Under the pieces are notes generated by a model, which saw only the letters and a list, made by a program, of their open reading frames with translations, made no database searches and had not been told where the DNA came from. From contig JAAFJE010000011.1 in NCBI GenBank assembly GCA_013298025.1, forward strand, positions 124,001 through 188,000: DNA of 64,000 nucleotides, written 5' to 3'. Position 1 is the stretch's first letter. Each line of letters begins with the position of its first letter. A program made the translations under genes and the position numbers. Shown in pieces: positions 1 to 9,029 of this stretch. This DNA is from Cytophagales bacterium. GTDB lineage: Bacteria; Bacteroidota; Bacteroidia; Cytophagales; Spirosomataceae.

Positions 1-970
1 CCAAGGCAGCTTTGATGTTGAGGGCTGTAGAGGCATCGGCATGGTTATAAGAAATAAAGACTGTAGCATCTATTTTTTGTTTGTCTGAGGTTGCTTGGTA
101 CAACCATTGTTTGGCTTGGGCATACACAAAAAGCTCGTCTATGAGTTTTGAAGGTTCTTTTTCGTCAAAAACGATACTCAAACGTTTGGTTGCCAGTTTG
201 GTATCTTGATGCTCTTTGATTTTAGCATAAGCTAAACTCTCTGGATTTTCATTGATGATTTCGTATAAATATTTGACCAATAATTGAATATACCATTTTT
301 CAACTCTTACTCCCACAAACAAAATTAACTCAGCATCTTTGAGCGAATTAATCACAGGCTCTGGTAATGAAGGTGCTTCTCGAAATAGGTTACGGAAAAA
401 CTCAAACCAATGGTCAAAGGTAAACGACGCATCACGTGCTTTGATGTCGCCGAGTAGTTTGTAAATCAAGGGTTTTTGTTTGGTAAAGCTAAAATTTATC
501 GCTTGCACATCGGGCTTATTGATTCTCGAATAGCGACTAAGGTAGAACGCTCTGCCTTTTTTTTCAAAAGTGCGTTCTAAATATGTATCGGGAAGTAAAG
601 AGATAATAAGAGGAAAACATAACTGAGTAAGCTTTTCAAAGGTCTGTTCCCAACCAATGGCGTGTTCAAAATACCATTGGGCAAATTTGAGTAAATGTTG
701 GTCATTTTTGTAATTACTCACCCATAGTTTTTCTTTTGAAAAAGCTTCTCCAAATTCAATCAATTTGCTGTTTTCATCGCTGCTAATAGACCTATCAATT
801 TTTTTATTGATGTAGTATTCATAGGCGAGTTTAAGCGATTCTTCAAAATCACAAGCTTGGTGCGTTCCTAAAATTTCGTGGTCAACCTGACCAATTTCTG
901 GGCCTAGTACTAAAATACATTTACCCCTGTGAATGGCTTCACTGATGCTAATAATAGTTTCTTCGTTCAT
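1..970 (-). CDS. SIR2-like / TIR domain protein, C-terminus cut by the window edge
   Basis: Reading the minus strand from the ATG at 968-970 gives an open frame of about 323 codons running off the left edge. Residues 15-26 read RGKCILVLGPEI, the usual opening of the SIR2-like (SIR2_2-type) fold in bacterial conflict proteins. Near residue 225 the stretch LILFVGVRVEKWYIQLL resembles the end of that fold, where a G-x-x-x-x-D/K-W pattern is common. From about residue 302, DATVFISYNHADAS is the first strand and loop of a TIR domain, most of which lies outside the window. Both domain types degrade or sense NAD-type nucleotides in known defence and signalling proteins; a defence role here is inference. 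The gene lies 79 bp downstream of the MTHFR-like gene on the same strand. It could also be an NTP-free signalling scaffold. Confidence 0.8.
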   Translation of the reverse strand, partial: MNEETIISISEAIHRGKCILVLGPEIGQVDHEILGTHQACDFEESLKLAYEYYINKKIDRSISSDENSKLIEFGEAFSKEKLWVSNYKNDQHLLKFAQWYFEHAIGWEQTFEKLTQLCFPLIISLLPDTYLERTFEKKGRAFYLSRYSRINKPDVQAINFSFTKQKPLIYKLLGDIKARDASFTFDHWFEFFRNLFREAPSLPEPVINSLKDAELILFVGVRVEKWYIQLLVKYLYEIINENPESLAYAKIKEHQDTKLATKRLSIVFDEKEPSKLIDELFVYAQAKQWLYQATSDKQKIDATVFISYNHADASTALNIKAAL

Positions 971-1049
971 ACTTGCCTTGAGGTTCGGATAGTTTTGGTA
1001 GTAAAAATAGACAAAACCCTTATACTCAGGCAAGCATAAACGAGATAAC

Positions 1050-2009
1050 TTAGTAAACGGTCATCTTACTAGGCTGGGGTGTTCTTAGCCCATGTTGGGC
1101 AAGCATCGCACCTATTTGGTTGAGCATGGCAATAGAGGCTTCTATTTCTTCTTTCCGAATGGCTACGCTTTCGATGTTAAACCCAAACGGTACGCCTTGG
1201 GCGATACAATGAGCGGTGAGTTCGGTGGCAATGTCCATGCACACTTCAACCGAACGTTCGAGGATGCGTTCCGAGGCTAGAAATTCGGCTTTCAATTCGG
1301 CTGGAATATGTATGCCTAGCCATTCCATAAAGCCCAACGTCTTGGGCGAACCACAGGCTGTTAGGGTAAATATCAATGTTGGCAGGGCTTGGTTTTCTTC
1401 TTTACAAGTTGCCACCAAGTCGTCTATCATTTGTTTGGCAAAGGTTACATTGAATACGCATTGCGAAACAAAATAGCTTACACCAGCAGCTACTTTATCC
1501 AAAATCCGACGGTCTTCGTCTTGCAATACGGCATGACGCTCAGGAATCGTAACCGCCCCGATAACAGACTTGTCGCTAAATTGTTCCCAAATCTGATAGG
1601 CTTCTGGCAGGCTTGTCACAGGCACAAAATCGGGTGAAGGTACGCCTACAAATACAGGTGAAAAGCCAGCACCTACAACCGAGTTTAACCAATCTTGTAA
1701 TACTTCCTTGCTAAATTTTCCTGCCGGACGGTAAATGATTTTGGGTACAGCTAAGGTATGCAAGTATGCTTGGGCAAACATCAACGGGTCGTGAGCACTG
1801 ATAAAAGGAAAAGGCCTTGCTTCGCTGGTGCGTGCCGATTCGTCTTGTACGTCGTACACCACAAGGGCATCAATGTCGAGTCCGTGCAAACGAGCCAAGG
1901 TTTTATCGGCTATTTCTGCCATTCGTTCGGGTGTTACTTGTGCTTTAGGAGGAGTAATACCATATAATAAAACGCCTGATGCTCTTGATTTAATCTTGTC
2001 TATAAACAT
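1050..2009 (-). CDS. methylenetetrahydrofolate reductase family protein (divergent)
   Basis: A 319-residue protein, close to the length of MetF-type TIM barrels. The N-terminal strand VLLYGITPPK (residues 13-22) aligns with the MetF motif FEFFPP, and FVSQCVF near residue 185 aligns with the FITQ..F strand that contacts the flavin. The family Glu that acts as proton donor (Glu28 in E. coli, three residues before the Pro pair) is Gly here, so the exact reaction is uncertain. It may be a methylenetetrahydrofolate reductase with altered chemistry or a related C1 flavoprotein. It is a single gene with its own promoter candidate at 2069-2076, and lies past the terminator of the nuo operon. Confidence 0.7.
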   Translation of the reverse strand: MFIDKIKSRASGVLLYGITPPKAQVTPERMAEIADKTLARLHGLDIDALVVYDVQDESARTSEARPFPFISAHDPLMFAQAYLHTLAVPKIIYRPAGKFSKEVLQDWLNSVVGAGFSPVFVGVPSPDFVPVTSLPEAYQIWEQFSDKSVIGAVTIPERHAVLQDEDRRILDKVAAGVSYFVSQCVFNVTFAKQMIDDLVATCKEENQALPTLIFTLTACGSPKTLGFMEWLGIHIPAELKAEFLASERILERSVEVCMDIATELTAHCIAQGVPFGFNIESVAIRKEEIEASIAMLNQIGAMLAQHGLRTPQPSKMTVY

Positions 2010-2068
2010 TTTGTATCCGAAATTAAATTGGACGCTACAGCGATAATTGCTTTACGTCGAAAGGGCTA

Positions 2069-2076
2069 CAAAGGTA
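2069..2076 (-). promoter_or_regulatory. -7 promoter element of the MTHFR-like gene
   Basis: The minus strand reads TACCTTTG, a perfect match to the Bacteroidota -7 element TAnnTTTG. It is 60 bp upstream of the ATG at 2009. The upstream region is T-rich on the minus strand, but I see no clean TTTG -33 box. Confidence 0.5.
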
Positions 2077-2165
2077 ATGATTTTTGAAAAAAACTGTTAT
2101 CCGTTATAGGTCAATAATGCTACAAAGATGTGATACCTGCTTTGCGAAGCGTGCTGTTTTCTATC

Positions 2166-2186
2166 ATCGGTTAACAATTAACCGAT
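2166..2186. repeat. 9-bp inverted repeat with 3-nt loop
   Basis: ATCGGTTAA and TTAACCGAT are separated by CAA. The repeat lies 7 bp beyond the nuo terminator. It may be a second, weaker hairpin or a protein-binding palindrome. Confidence 0.4.
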
Positions 2187-2192
2187 AACAAA

Positions 2193-2218
2193 AAAAGGCT
2201 TCCGCAGGGAAGCCTTTT
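2193..2218 (-). terminator. Rho-independent terminator of the nuo operon
   Basis: GGCTTCC and GGAAGCC form a 7-bp GC-rich stem over a GCAG loop, extended by four A-T pairs. On the minus strand the stem is followed by a run of six T. It lies 24 bp after the nuoJ stop. The plus-strand side also has T4, so it may act both ways. Confidence 0.85.
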
Positions 2219-2241
2219 GTGTATTGCAGTTTTGTTTCTAT

Positions 2242-2745
2242 CTAAAAGTTGCGTTCGCCAGCTTCACGTTTACCAAGCATTACAGCCCCTACCATCGCCA
2301 CAAAGAACAAGATAGAAACCAACTCAAACGGCAGCAAATAGCCTTTATAAAGCAATTGTCCTAGGTTTTCGACCATCCCTGTTTGAGAGTTGTAGCTATT
2401 GCCCACTTCGCCCAAAGACATATTTTTTGTACCAGCAATAAAAATCACCAACAAAGTTCCCCCCGTAACAACCCCTGCTATTTTGGTCAAGGTCGATTTA
2501 GACTCGGGAGCATTTCGCCGTAAGTCGAGCATCATGATTACGAACAAGAACAAAACCATAATCGCCCCGGCATACACAATGATGTTTACAGCCATCAAAA
2601 ACTGTGCGTTGAGCAACACATAATGCCCTGATATACAAAAGAATGTAAACACCAAGTACAATACGCTATGAATAGGGTTTTTAGACAATACTACCATCAA
2701 GGCACTGATGAGTGTGAGGGCAGTTAAAAAGTACCAATATTGCAT
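2242..2745 (-). CDS. nuoJ: NADH-quinone oxidoreductase subunit J
   Basis: A 167-residue membrane protein with about five hydrophobic segments. It has the NuoJ signature around NIIVYAGAIMVLFLFVIMML (residues 54-73), the helix with the conserved pi-bulge of the ND6 family. It belongs to the proton-pumping arm of complex I. It is the last gene of the operon here: the stop is followed at once by a terminator, and nuoK, L, M and N are not in the window. It begins 37 bp after nuoI. Confidence 0.95.
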   Translation of the reverse strand: MQYWYFLTALTLISALMVVLSKNPIHSVLYLVFTFFCISGHYVLLNAQFLMAVNIIVYAGAIMVLFLFVIMMLDLRRNAPESKSTLTKIAGVVTGGTLLVIFIAGTKNMSLGEVGNSYNSQTGMVENLGQLLYKGYLLPFELVSILFFVAMVGAVMLGKREAGERNF

Positions 2746-2782
2746 TGTTAATCAAGTTTAAGTCACGTTTTAAATATTGGGC

Positions 2783-3301
2783 TTATTTCCAGCCTTCACG
2801 AAGATAGCGGTCGTCCATATTTTCGACCAATTTATCTTTGCCAAAAATCACCTCATCACGAGAGTTGAACACAGGCACCATTTTGTCGTGACGGAGGAAA
2901 ATGGCTTGTTTAGGGCAAGCCTCTTCGCAAAGACCACAGAAAATACAACGCAGCATATTGATTTCATATACTTTGGCATATTTTTCTTCACGGTACAAAT
3001 GTTCTTCGCCTTTCTTACGTTCTTCGGCTACCATCGAAATAGCTTCGGCAGGGCAGGCTACAGCACAAAGTCCACAAGCGGTACAACGTTCTGCCCCTTG
3101 CTCGTCTTTTTTCAAGATATGTTGCCCACGATAGATTGGTCCCAAATATCTTTTTTGCTCTGGATAACGAATCGTTACAGGCTTTTGAAAAAAGTGCTTG
3201 AGGGTAGTAAGCATCCCTCCTGCAATTGCGGGAAGATACATACGCTCGGCGAGCGTCATTTCTTCCTGTTCTAATACTTTTGTTTTATTACTTAATTTCA
3301 T
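2783..3301 (-). CDS. nuoI: NADH-quinone oxidoreductase subunit I (2x[4Fe-4S])
   Basis: A ferredoxin-like subunit of 172 residues that carries clusters N6a and N6b between the peripheral and membrane arms. Two complete cluster motifs are visible: CTACGLCAVACP (Cys 73, 76, 79, 83) and CIFCGLCEEACP (Cys 119, 122, 125, 129). I chose the ATG at 3301, preceded by an A-rich GAAAGAATT. An upstream ATG at 3346 would add 15 residues that do not look like NuoI and read through AT-rich spacer. Confidence 0.93.
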   Translation of the reverse strand: MKLSNKTKVLEQEEMTLAERMYLPAIAGGMLTTLKHFFQKPVTIRYPEQKRYLGPIYRGQHILKKDEQGAERCTACGLCAVACPAEAISMVAEERKKGEEHLYREEKYAKVYEINMLRCIFCGLCEEACPKQAIFLRHDKMVPVFNSRDEVIFGKDKLVENMDDRYLREGWK

Positions 3302-3350
3302 AATTCTTTCTTCGTCCGTAATGAGTTGAAAATTGAAAGATAACAAAGAA

Positions 3351-4517
3351 TTAGCGAGCCAATGCCACTTTTTTCTTCTTTCCGCCTACTACTGCATGAT
3401 ACACAAACAAACCAGCTATCAATACAGGAATGCCAATCCACGATACGCCAATAGAACCCCAAGAAGGCAAATTGAACGAGGTAGGCAACAAAATAGAAAG
3501 CCCTGTCCATACTACGTTAAACATGGCAATCGGTATCAAGCCAGTCCAACCTAAGTTCATCAATTGGTCATAGCGGAAACGAGGCAATGTCCAACGTACC
3601 CACATAAACACAAATACAAATAATAAAGCTTTGCCAATCAATGCCCCAAACCCAATAAAGTTAGCAATATTTGTCCCCCAAGCATCATTGACTACATCGT
3701 AGAAAGGATAATCGTAGCCTCCAAAATACAAGGTTGCCATTACTGCACCTGAGATAAACATATTGATGTATTCGGCAAATAAGTAAAAGCCCAATTTCAT
3801 AGAAGAATATTCGGTGTGGTAGCCCCCAATCAACTCGGTTTCGCACTCAGGTAAGTCAAACGGTGTACGGTTACACTCGGCAAACGCACAAATGATAAAC
3901 AAGATAAAACCAGCAGGTTGATACAAAATATTCCAATGCCCATTTTGTTGTGCTTCTACAATAGCTTTGGTCGAAAGCGAACCCGTCATCATCAGAATAC
4001 AAATGATAGAAAGCCCCATAGCCAATTCGTAGGAAATATTTTGCGAAGCAGCACGAATAGCACCCAACAACGAGTATTTGTTGTTAGAAGCCCAGCCTCC
4101 AACAAGAATCCCATACACACCCAACGACACCACGCCAAATACCCAAAGAATACCAATATTTACATCAATACCTTGTAAATCGAAACGAAGACCATTGCCA
4201 AAATCAACCGTATCGCCGAAAGGAATCACCGCAGAGGTCATCAATGCCGTGAACATCGACAAGCAAGGGCCCGTAATAAAGAGCCATTTGCTGGCATTAG
4301 AAGGAATAAAATCTTCTTTCATAAACATTTTCACCGCATCGGCGAGGGGCTGCAAAATTCCCATAGGCCCTGCTCTATCTGGCCCTACACGGTCTTGAAA
4401 GAAGGCAGCAAAAATACGCTCGAAATAAGTTGAGTACGCTGCTACGCCCAAAGTTATGGCAAAAATTACGCCAACATAAATGGCTTTTGCGGTAAATACT
4501 GTGGATGTAATTTCCAT
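3351..4517 (-). CDS. nuoH: NADH-quinone oxidoreductase subunit H
   Basis: A 388-residue polytopic membrane protein of the ND1 family that forms part of the quinone-binding site at the junction with the peripheral arm. Family motifs visible are the quinone-site loop DRVGPDRAGPMGILQPLADAVK (split between residues 42 and 63) and AFAECNRTPFDLPECETELIGG-type residues around 212-233, including the acidic cluster. The C-terminus ends in a Lys-rich tail. It lies 49 bp upstream of the nuoI start. Confidence 0.96.
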   Translation of the reverse strand: MEITSTVFTAKAIYVGVIFAITLGVAAYSTYFERIFAAFFQDRVGPDRAGPMGILQPLADAVKMFMKEDFIPSNASKWLFITGPCLSMFTALMTSAVIPFGDTVDFGNGLRFDLQGIDVNIGILWVFGVVSLGVYGILVGGWASNNKYSLLGAIRAASQNISYELAMGLSIICILMMTGSLSTKAIVEAQQNGHWNILYQPAGFILFIICAFAECNRTPFDLPECETELIGGYHTEYSSMKLGFYLFAEYINMFISGAVMATLYFGGYDYPFYDVVNDAWGTNIANFIGFGALIGKALLFVFVFMWVRWTLPRFRYDQLMNLGWTGLIPIAMFNVVWTGLSILLPTSFNLPSWGSIGVSWIGIPVLIAGLFVYHAVVGGKKKKVALAR

Positions 4518-4584
4518 GAATATACAATATTAATGCTAAAGCTATTGCGTCAATCAAAGTATGATTGAGCAATAGCGATGAAAT

Positions 4585-5601
4585 TTATTTCAATTGCTTT
4601 TGAGGCTCTAAAAACGAGCGGTCACGGGTATCATCAATTTGTTTGTACTGCTCGGCAGCCTGTTTCAAAGGATGGGCAGGTTTGATGGCGTTTGCTCCGT
4701 ATTTATTAGCCGAAATCACCGAATGGCGTGCTACTTTCATCGGGCCTTCAATTACCCAATCGCTGGTCTTTTTACGCTCGAAACGGCAAGTATTACAGAT
4801 AAATTCTTTTACTTCGCCCCATTCGTTTTTGCGAGCCGTCACCCGAATCACCTCTTCGCCTCTGTACCAAAGTGTTACGTTACCCGAGCATTTATCGCAT
4901 GAGCAATGGGCATCTACAGGTTTGGTAAACCAAACACGGTTTTTGAAACGATACGTTTTATCGGTCAAAGCACCTACAGGACATACATCTATTACGTTTC
5001 CTGAAAAATCGTTGTCGATGGCTTTTTCTATGTAAGTACTAATTTCGGCATGGTCGCCACGGTGCATTACGCCATGTACACGCCCGTCGGTTACTTGGTC
5101 GGCTGTATAAACGCAACGGTAGCACAACACACAGCGATTCATGTGTAGCTGAATGTAAGGGCCTAAATCTTGAGGCTCGAAAGTATTTCTTTCTTCAACT
5201 GTACGAGTTTTAGAAACACCATGTTCAAAGGCAAAATCTTGCAAATGGCATTCGCCTGCTTGGTCGCAGATAGGGCAATCGAGCGGATGGTTGAGCAACA
5301 AAAACTCTACTACACCTTTACGAGCTTCCAACACCTGTGGATTGGTTGTATTTTCTACCACCATGCCATCTTGCACCTGTGTGATACACGAAGGCACTAA
5401 TTTGGGCATAGGGCGTGGGTCTCTTTCTGAGCCTGCGGTAACTTTCACCAAGCAAGCACGGCACTTGCCACCCGAGCCTTTGATGGGCTCATAGTAACAC
5501 ATGGCAGGAGGAGCTACTTGCGGACCGATTTTACGGGCTGCCTGCAAAATAGTGGTACCTGGTTCTACGTCGATTGTTATGTTGTCGATAGTTACTTTCA
5601 T
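4585..5601 (-). CDS. nuoG: NADH dehydrogenase subunit G, short form (2Fe-2S / 4Fe-4S)
   Basis: 338 residues, against roughly 700-900 for classical NuoG. The N-terminal [2Fe-2S] ligands are Cys35, 47, 50 and 72. The His-Cys N5 site is in HPLDCPICDQAGEC (residues 105-118). A further cluster uses CVLCYRC (157-163) with a later VCPVGAL. HCSCDKCSGN near residue 233 is the start of the molybdopterin-like domain, but the rest of that domain is missing, and the protein ends normally in a polar tail. Short NuoG proteins are common in Cytophagales, so this is probably a genuine short subunit and not a truncation. It sits 67 bp upstream of nuoH. Confidence 0.9.
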   Translation of the reverse strand: MKVTIDNITIDVEPGTTILQAARKIGPQVAPPAMCYYEPIKGSGGKCRACLVKVTAGSERDPRPMPKLVPSCITQVQDGMVVENTTNPQVLEARKGVVEFLLLNHPLDCPICDQAGECHLQDFAFEHGVSKTRTVEERNTFEPQDLGPYIQLHMNRCVLCYRCVYTADQVTDGRVHGVMHRGDHAEISTYIEKAIDNDFSGNVIDVCPVGALTDKTYRFKNRVWFTKPVDAHCSCDKCSGNVTLWYRGEEVIRVTARKNEWGEVKEFICNTCRFERKKTSDWVIEGPMKVARHSVISANKYGANAIKPAHPLKQAAEQYKQIDDTRDRSFLEPQKQLK

Positions 5602-5746
5602 CGTTCTCTCATTTGAATAGTTGAAAATTGGATAAAATTTATTTTTCTAAAACTCACCAATTTTTAACAAGTATTTATGCAAAATTAATCTAGGTTAAAA
5701 TTTTACATGTTGCGAAAAATCAACACCTTAATTTTGTATTAATAAC

Positions 5747-7087
5747 CTACACAGCCCAACTAGCCCCTTCACGCATGAATACAGCACCCGGTTGTGTAGC
5801 TTTTTCAGGATGCTTTACGTGCCATTCAAATTCATCTCTGAAATGACGAATCGCAGCAGCTACTGGCCAAGCGGCAGCATCGCCCAATGGACAAATCGTG
5901 TTGCCTTCGATTTTTTTCGATACATCTACCAATAAATCAATGTCTTCCTGACGACCCTGTCCGTGTTCGATACGGTACAAAATCTTGTCCATCCAGCCAG
6001 TACCTTCACGACAAGGCGAGCATTGTCCACAAGATTCGTGGTGATAAAAACGCCCAAACGTAAGGGTATTATGCACAATACAAGTTGTTTCATCCATCAC
6101 GATAAAACCACCCGAACCTAGCATTGTACCTGTGGCAAAGCCCCCGTCCGAAAGCGATTCGTAGGTCATGAGGCGTTTTTCGCCGTTGGTTGTTTTAAGA
6201 ATCAATTCGGCTGGCAAAATGGGTACAGACGAGCCTCCAGCTACTACAGCTTTCAGTTTATGTCCCGCCCTGATTCCACCGCACCATTCGTCGGCAAAAA
6301 TAAAATCTTCTACCGTAATGCCTAGTGGAATTTCATACACCCCTGGTTTACGCACGTGTCCCGATACCGAAATCAATTTCGAGCCAGTACTTCTGCCTAT
6401 ACCAATTTTGGCATATTCATCGCCTCCATTCATCACAATCCAAGACGTAGCCGCAATCGACTCTACGTTGTTTACTACCGTAGGGCATTGGTACAACCCT
6501 TTTACCGCAGGAAAAGGCGGTTTGTTGCGAGGGTTTCCTCTTTTACCTTCCAACGACTCTAGTAGGGCTGTTTCTTCACCACAAATATACGCTCCACCAC
6601 CGGGCTGTACGTATAAGTCGAGGTCATAGCCCGAGCCGAGGATATTTTTACCCAAAAGTCCTTTGTTGTAAGCCTCTTGGATGGCTTTTTCAAGAATATG
6701 AATCACATACATCAATTCGCCACGCACATAGATATAAGAACTTTTAGCTCCCAGTGCATACGACGACACAATCATGCCCTCTATCAATGTATGAGGCGAT
6801 TTCATCATCAAATAGTGGTCTTTAAAAGTACCTGGCTCCGATTCGTCGGCGTTGCATACCAAATAACGAGGCACACCTTCGGGTTTTGCCAAGAAAGACC
6901 ATTTCATTCCTACAGGGAAACCAGCCCCCCCACGACCTCTCAAGCCCGACTTTTTCACCTCTTCTGTTACTTCGTCTGGCGACATCGTTTTGAGTGCCTT
7001 TTCTACAGCAGCGTACCCACCATGTTTTCGATACACATCGATGGTTTCGATACCCGGAACATCAATATATTGGGTTAATATTTTCAT
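5747..7087 (-). CDS. nuoF: NADH-quinone oxidoreductase subunit F (NADH/FMN-binding)
   Basis: A 446-residue flavoprotein that oxidises NADH. The Gly-rich loop GLRGRGGAGFPVG (residues 48-60) binds NADH/FMN. SCGQCSPCREG, near residue 350, plus a later Cys in TICPLGD supply the N3 [4Fe-4S] ligands. Length and motif order are standard. It lies between nuoE and nuoG, with a 145-bp spacer before nuoG. Confidence 0.97.
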   Translation of the reverse strand: MKILTQYIDVPGIETIDVYRKHGGYAAVEKALKTMSPDEVTEEVKKSGLRGRGGAGFPVGMKWSFLAKPEGVPRYLVCNADESEPGTFKDHYLMMKSPHTLIEGMIVSSYALGAKSSYIYVRGELMYVIHILEKAIQEAYNKGLLGKNILGSGYDLDLYVQPGGGAYICGEETALLESLEGKRGNPRNKPPFPAVKGLYQCPTVVNNVESIAATSWIVMNGGDEYAKIGIGRSTGSKLISVSGHVRKPGVYEIPLGITVEDFIFADEWCGGIRAGHKLKAVVAGGSSVPILPAELILKTTNGEKRLMTYESLSDGGFATGTMLGSGGFIVMDETTCIVHNTLTFGRFYHHESCGQCSPCREGTGWMDKILYRIEHGQGRQEDIDLLVDVSKKIEGNTICPLGDAAAWPVAAAIRHFRDEFEWHVKHPEKATQPGAVFMREGASWAV

Positions 7088-7143
7088 GTTGTTTGGAAGT
7101 TCATTAAATCACGAAACGAATACAAGGGGCAAAATCATGAGCC

Positions 7144-7638
7144 TTATTTAGCAAGCTCTTCTATGATTTCATCGACTTTTTCTTTCGTCAAATGCATATA
7201 ATACTTTTCACGAATCTGGAATACTGGACCCCAGCCACAAGCTGCCAAACATTCTACCTCTTTGATAGTAAACTTACCATCTGGCGTAGTTTCTCCAGTT
7301 TCGATTCCTAATTTCTTTTTCAAATGGTCATACACTTCAACACCACCCATGAGGCAGCAAGGGCCTGTACGACAATACTCTATCACGTGCTCACCTACAG
7401 GCTCTAGGTGAAACATGGTATAAAAAGTAGCCACTTCGTACACCTCTACAGGCTTGATATTGAGCAAGCCAGCTACGTAGTCCATTACTTCAGGACTTAA
7501 CCAACGCCATTCGGCTTGGGCTAAGTGTAAAATGGGTAAAAGAGCAGACTTCTGTCTTCCTTCTGGATAGCGTTTAATGATTTCATGTACCCGTTCCAAC
7601 GTATCTGCTGGAAACTGAACCGTTTGTGTTTTTGTCAT
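7144..7638 (-). CDS. nuoE: NADH-quinone oxidoreductase subunit E (thioredoxin-like 2Fe-2S)
   Basis: 164 residues of the 24-kDa family. The N1a [2Fe-2S] ligands are Cys89 and Cys94 (CRTGPC) and Cys130 and Cys134 (CLAAC). An extra Cys95 follows the second ligand. It pairs with NuoF in the NADH-input module, which matches its place directly upstream of nuoF. Confidence 0.96.
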   Translation of the reverse strand: MTKTQTVQFPADTLERVHEIIKRYPEGRQKSALLPILHLAQAEWRWLSPEVMDYVAGLLNIKPVEVYEVATFYTMFHLEPVGEHVIEYCRTGPCCLMGGVEVYDHLKKKLGIETGETTPDGKFTIKEVECLAACGWGPVFQIREKYYMHLTKEKVDEIIEELAK

Positions 7639-7740
7639 CTTAATGATTTAGGATTTTGGCATATTGGGCTTATCAAGCAGCAATGCCTTTCTCTAAATTA
7701 ATAGTCAAAATGCTTTGTAAGAAAGAAAAGGAACGAGTCG

Positions 7741-8976
7741 TTAGGTATCCAATTCTCCGGCGATTACGTTCATCGACGACATAGTAATGATGGCATCAGA
7801 AAGCGTAGAGCCTTTAATCATCTCAGGGAAAGCCTGGTAGTAAATATAGCAAGGGCGACGGAATTTGAGGCGGTAAGGCGTGCGGCCACCGTCTGAAACC
7901 AAATAAAACCCAAGTTCACCATTACCCCCTTCAACCGAGTGGTACACCTCTCCTACGGGTGCATCTATTTCGCCCATCACTATTTTGAAGTGATAGATAA
8001 GGGCTTCCATGTTGCGATACACTTCTTGCTTAGGAGGCAAATAATAATGCGGTGCATCGGCATGATACGGGCCTTCTGGCAAGTTGTCCATCGCTTGTTG
8101 AATAATGCGTAAGCTTTGCCACATTTCTTCCCCACGCACCAAGAAGCGGTCGTAGGTATCGCCCGTGGTGCCTACAGGCACATCAAACTCGAAATCTTCG
8201 TAAGACGAATAAGGATTCATGGCACGCACATCGTAGTCGATGCCTGCGGCCCGAAGGTTGGGCCCAGTAAAGCCATAGTTCAAGGCTCTTTCACCCGAAA
8301 TACCTCCAACTCCGATGGTTCTATCCATGAAAATACGGTTACGTTTCACCATACTTTCAAATTCTCTTAAAGCTTTAGGAAATTCGCTGAGGAAGTGTTT
8401 GATTTTACGAATAGCTTCGGCAGAAAAGTCACGTTCCATACCACCAAAGCGACCCATGTTGGTCGTGAGGCGAGCACCGCAAAGTTCTTCGTAAATTTCA
8501 TAAATATTTTCTCTCCATTGCATTACGTACAAAAAGCCTGTCATCGCTCCTGTATCTACGGCAAGGATGGAATTACAGATAATATGGTCGGCAATACGAG
8601 CCAATTCCATCATAATCACACGCATATATTGGGCTCTTTTGGGGACTTCGATACCCAACAGTTTTTCTACCGTCATGTGCCAGCCCATGTTATTGATAGG
8701 CGACGAGCAGTAATTCATACGGTCGGTGAGCGTAGTGATTTGATAGAGCGGACGACGTTCGGCTATTTTCTCGAAAGCACGGTGAATATACCCTACGGTC
8801 TGTTCCGAATCTATGATGGTCTCGCCATCCATGGTAAGGATATTTTGGAAGATACCATGCGTGGCAGGGTGAGTTGGCCCTAGGTTGAGGGTGGTCAACT
8901 CATTGACATATTTTTTACTTTCTTCGGGTTTGGCGATTCCTACATTAGGACTCGACACTAAAGCAACATCTGACAT
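7741..8976 (-). CDS. nuoD: NADH-quinone oxidoreductase subunit D (49-kDa)
   Basis: A 411-residue subunit that lines the quinone-reduction site with NuoB. It has the family opening LNLGPTHPATHGIF (about residues 30-43), where the HPATHG histidine faces quinone, and the closing segment SMNVIAGELDT with the conserved C-terminal Asp. nuoC and nuoD are separate genes here, not fused as in E. coli. The gap to nuoC is 53 bp. Confidence 0.96.
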   Translation of the reverse strand: MSDVALVSSPNVGIAKPEESKKYVNELTTLNLGPTHPATHGIFQNILTMDGETIIDSEQTVGYIHRAFEKIAERRPLYQITTLTDRMNYCSSPINNMGWHMTVEKLLGIEVPKRAQYMRVIMMELARIADHIICNSILAVDTGAMTGFLYVMQWRENIYEIYEELCGARLTTNMGRFGGMERDFSAEAIRKIKHFLSEFPKALREFESMVKRNRIFMDRTIGVGGISGERALNYGFTGPNLRAAGIDYDVRAMNPYSSYEDFEFDVPVGTTGDTYDRFLVRGEEMWQSLRIIQQAMDNLPEGPYHADAPHYYLPPKQEVYRNMEALIYHFKIVMGEIDAPVGEVYHSVEGGNGELGFYLVSDGGRTPYRLKFRRPCYIYYQAFPEMIKGSTLSDAIITMSSMNVIAGELDT

Positions 8977-9029
8977 ATTTCGCTTGGGTGAATAAAGCTA
9001 TCGAACGAGGTTCGACAGGTTTCAAGGGT

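Noticed and set aside
972-1034. Hairpin CTTGCC.../...GGCAAG between the MTHFR-like gene and the SIR2-TIR gene
   Set aside because: 43-nt loop, a bulge and no T run; too weak to call a terminator.
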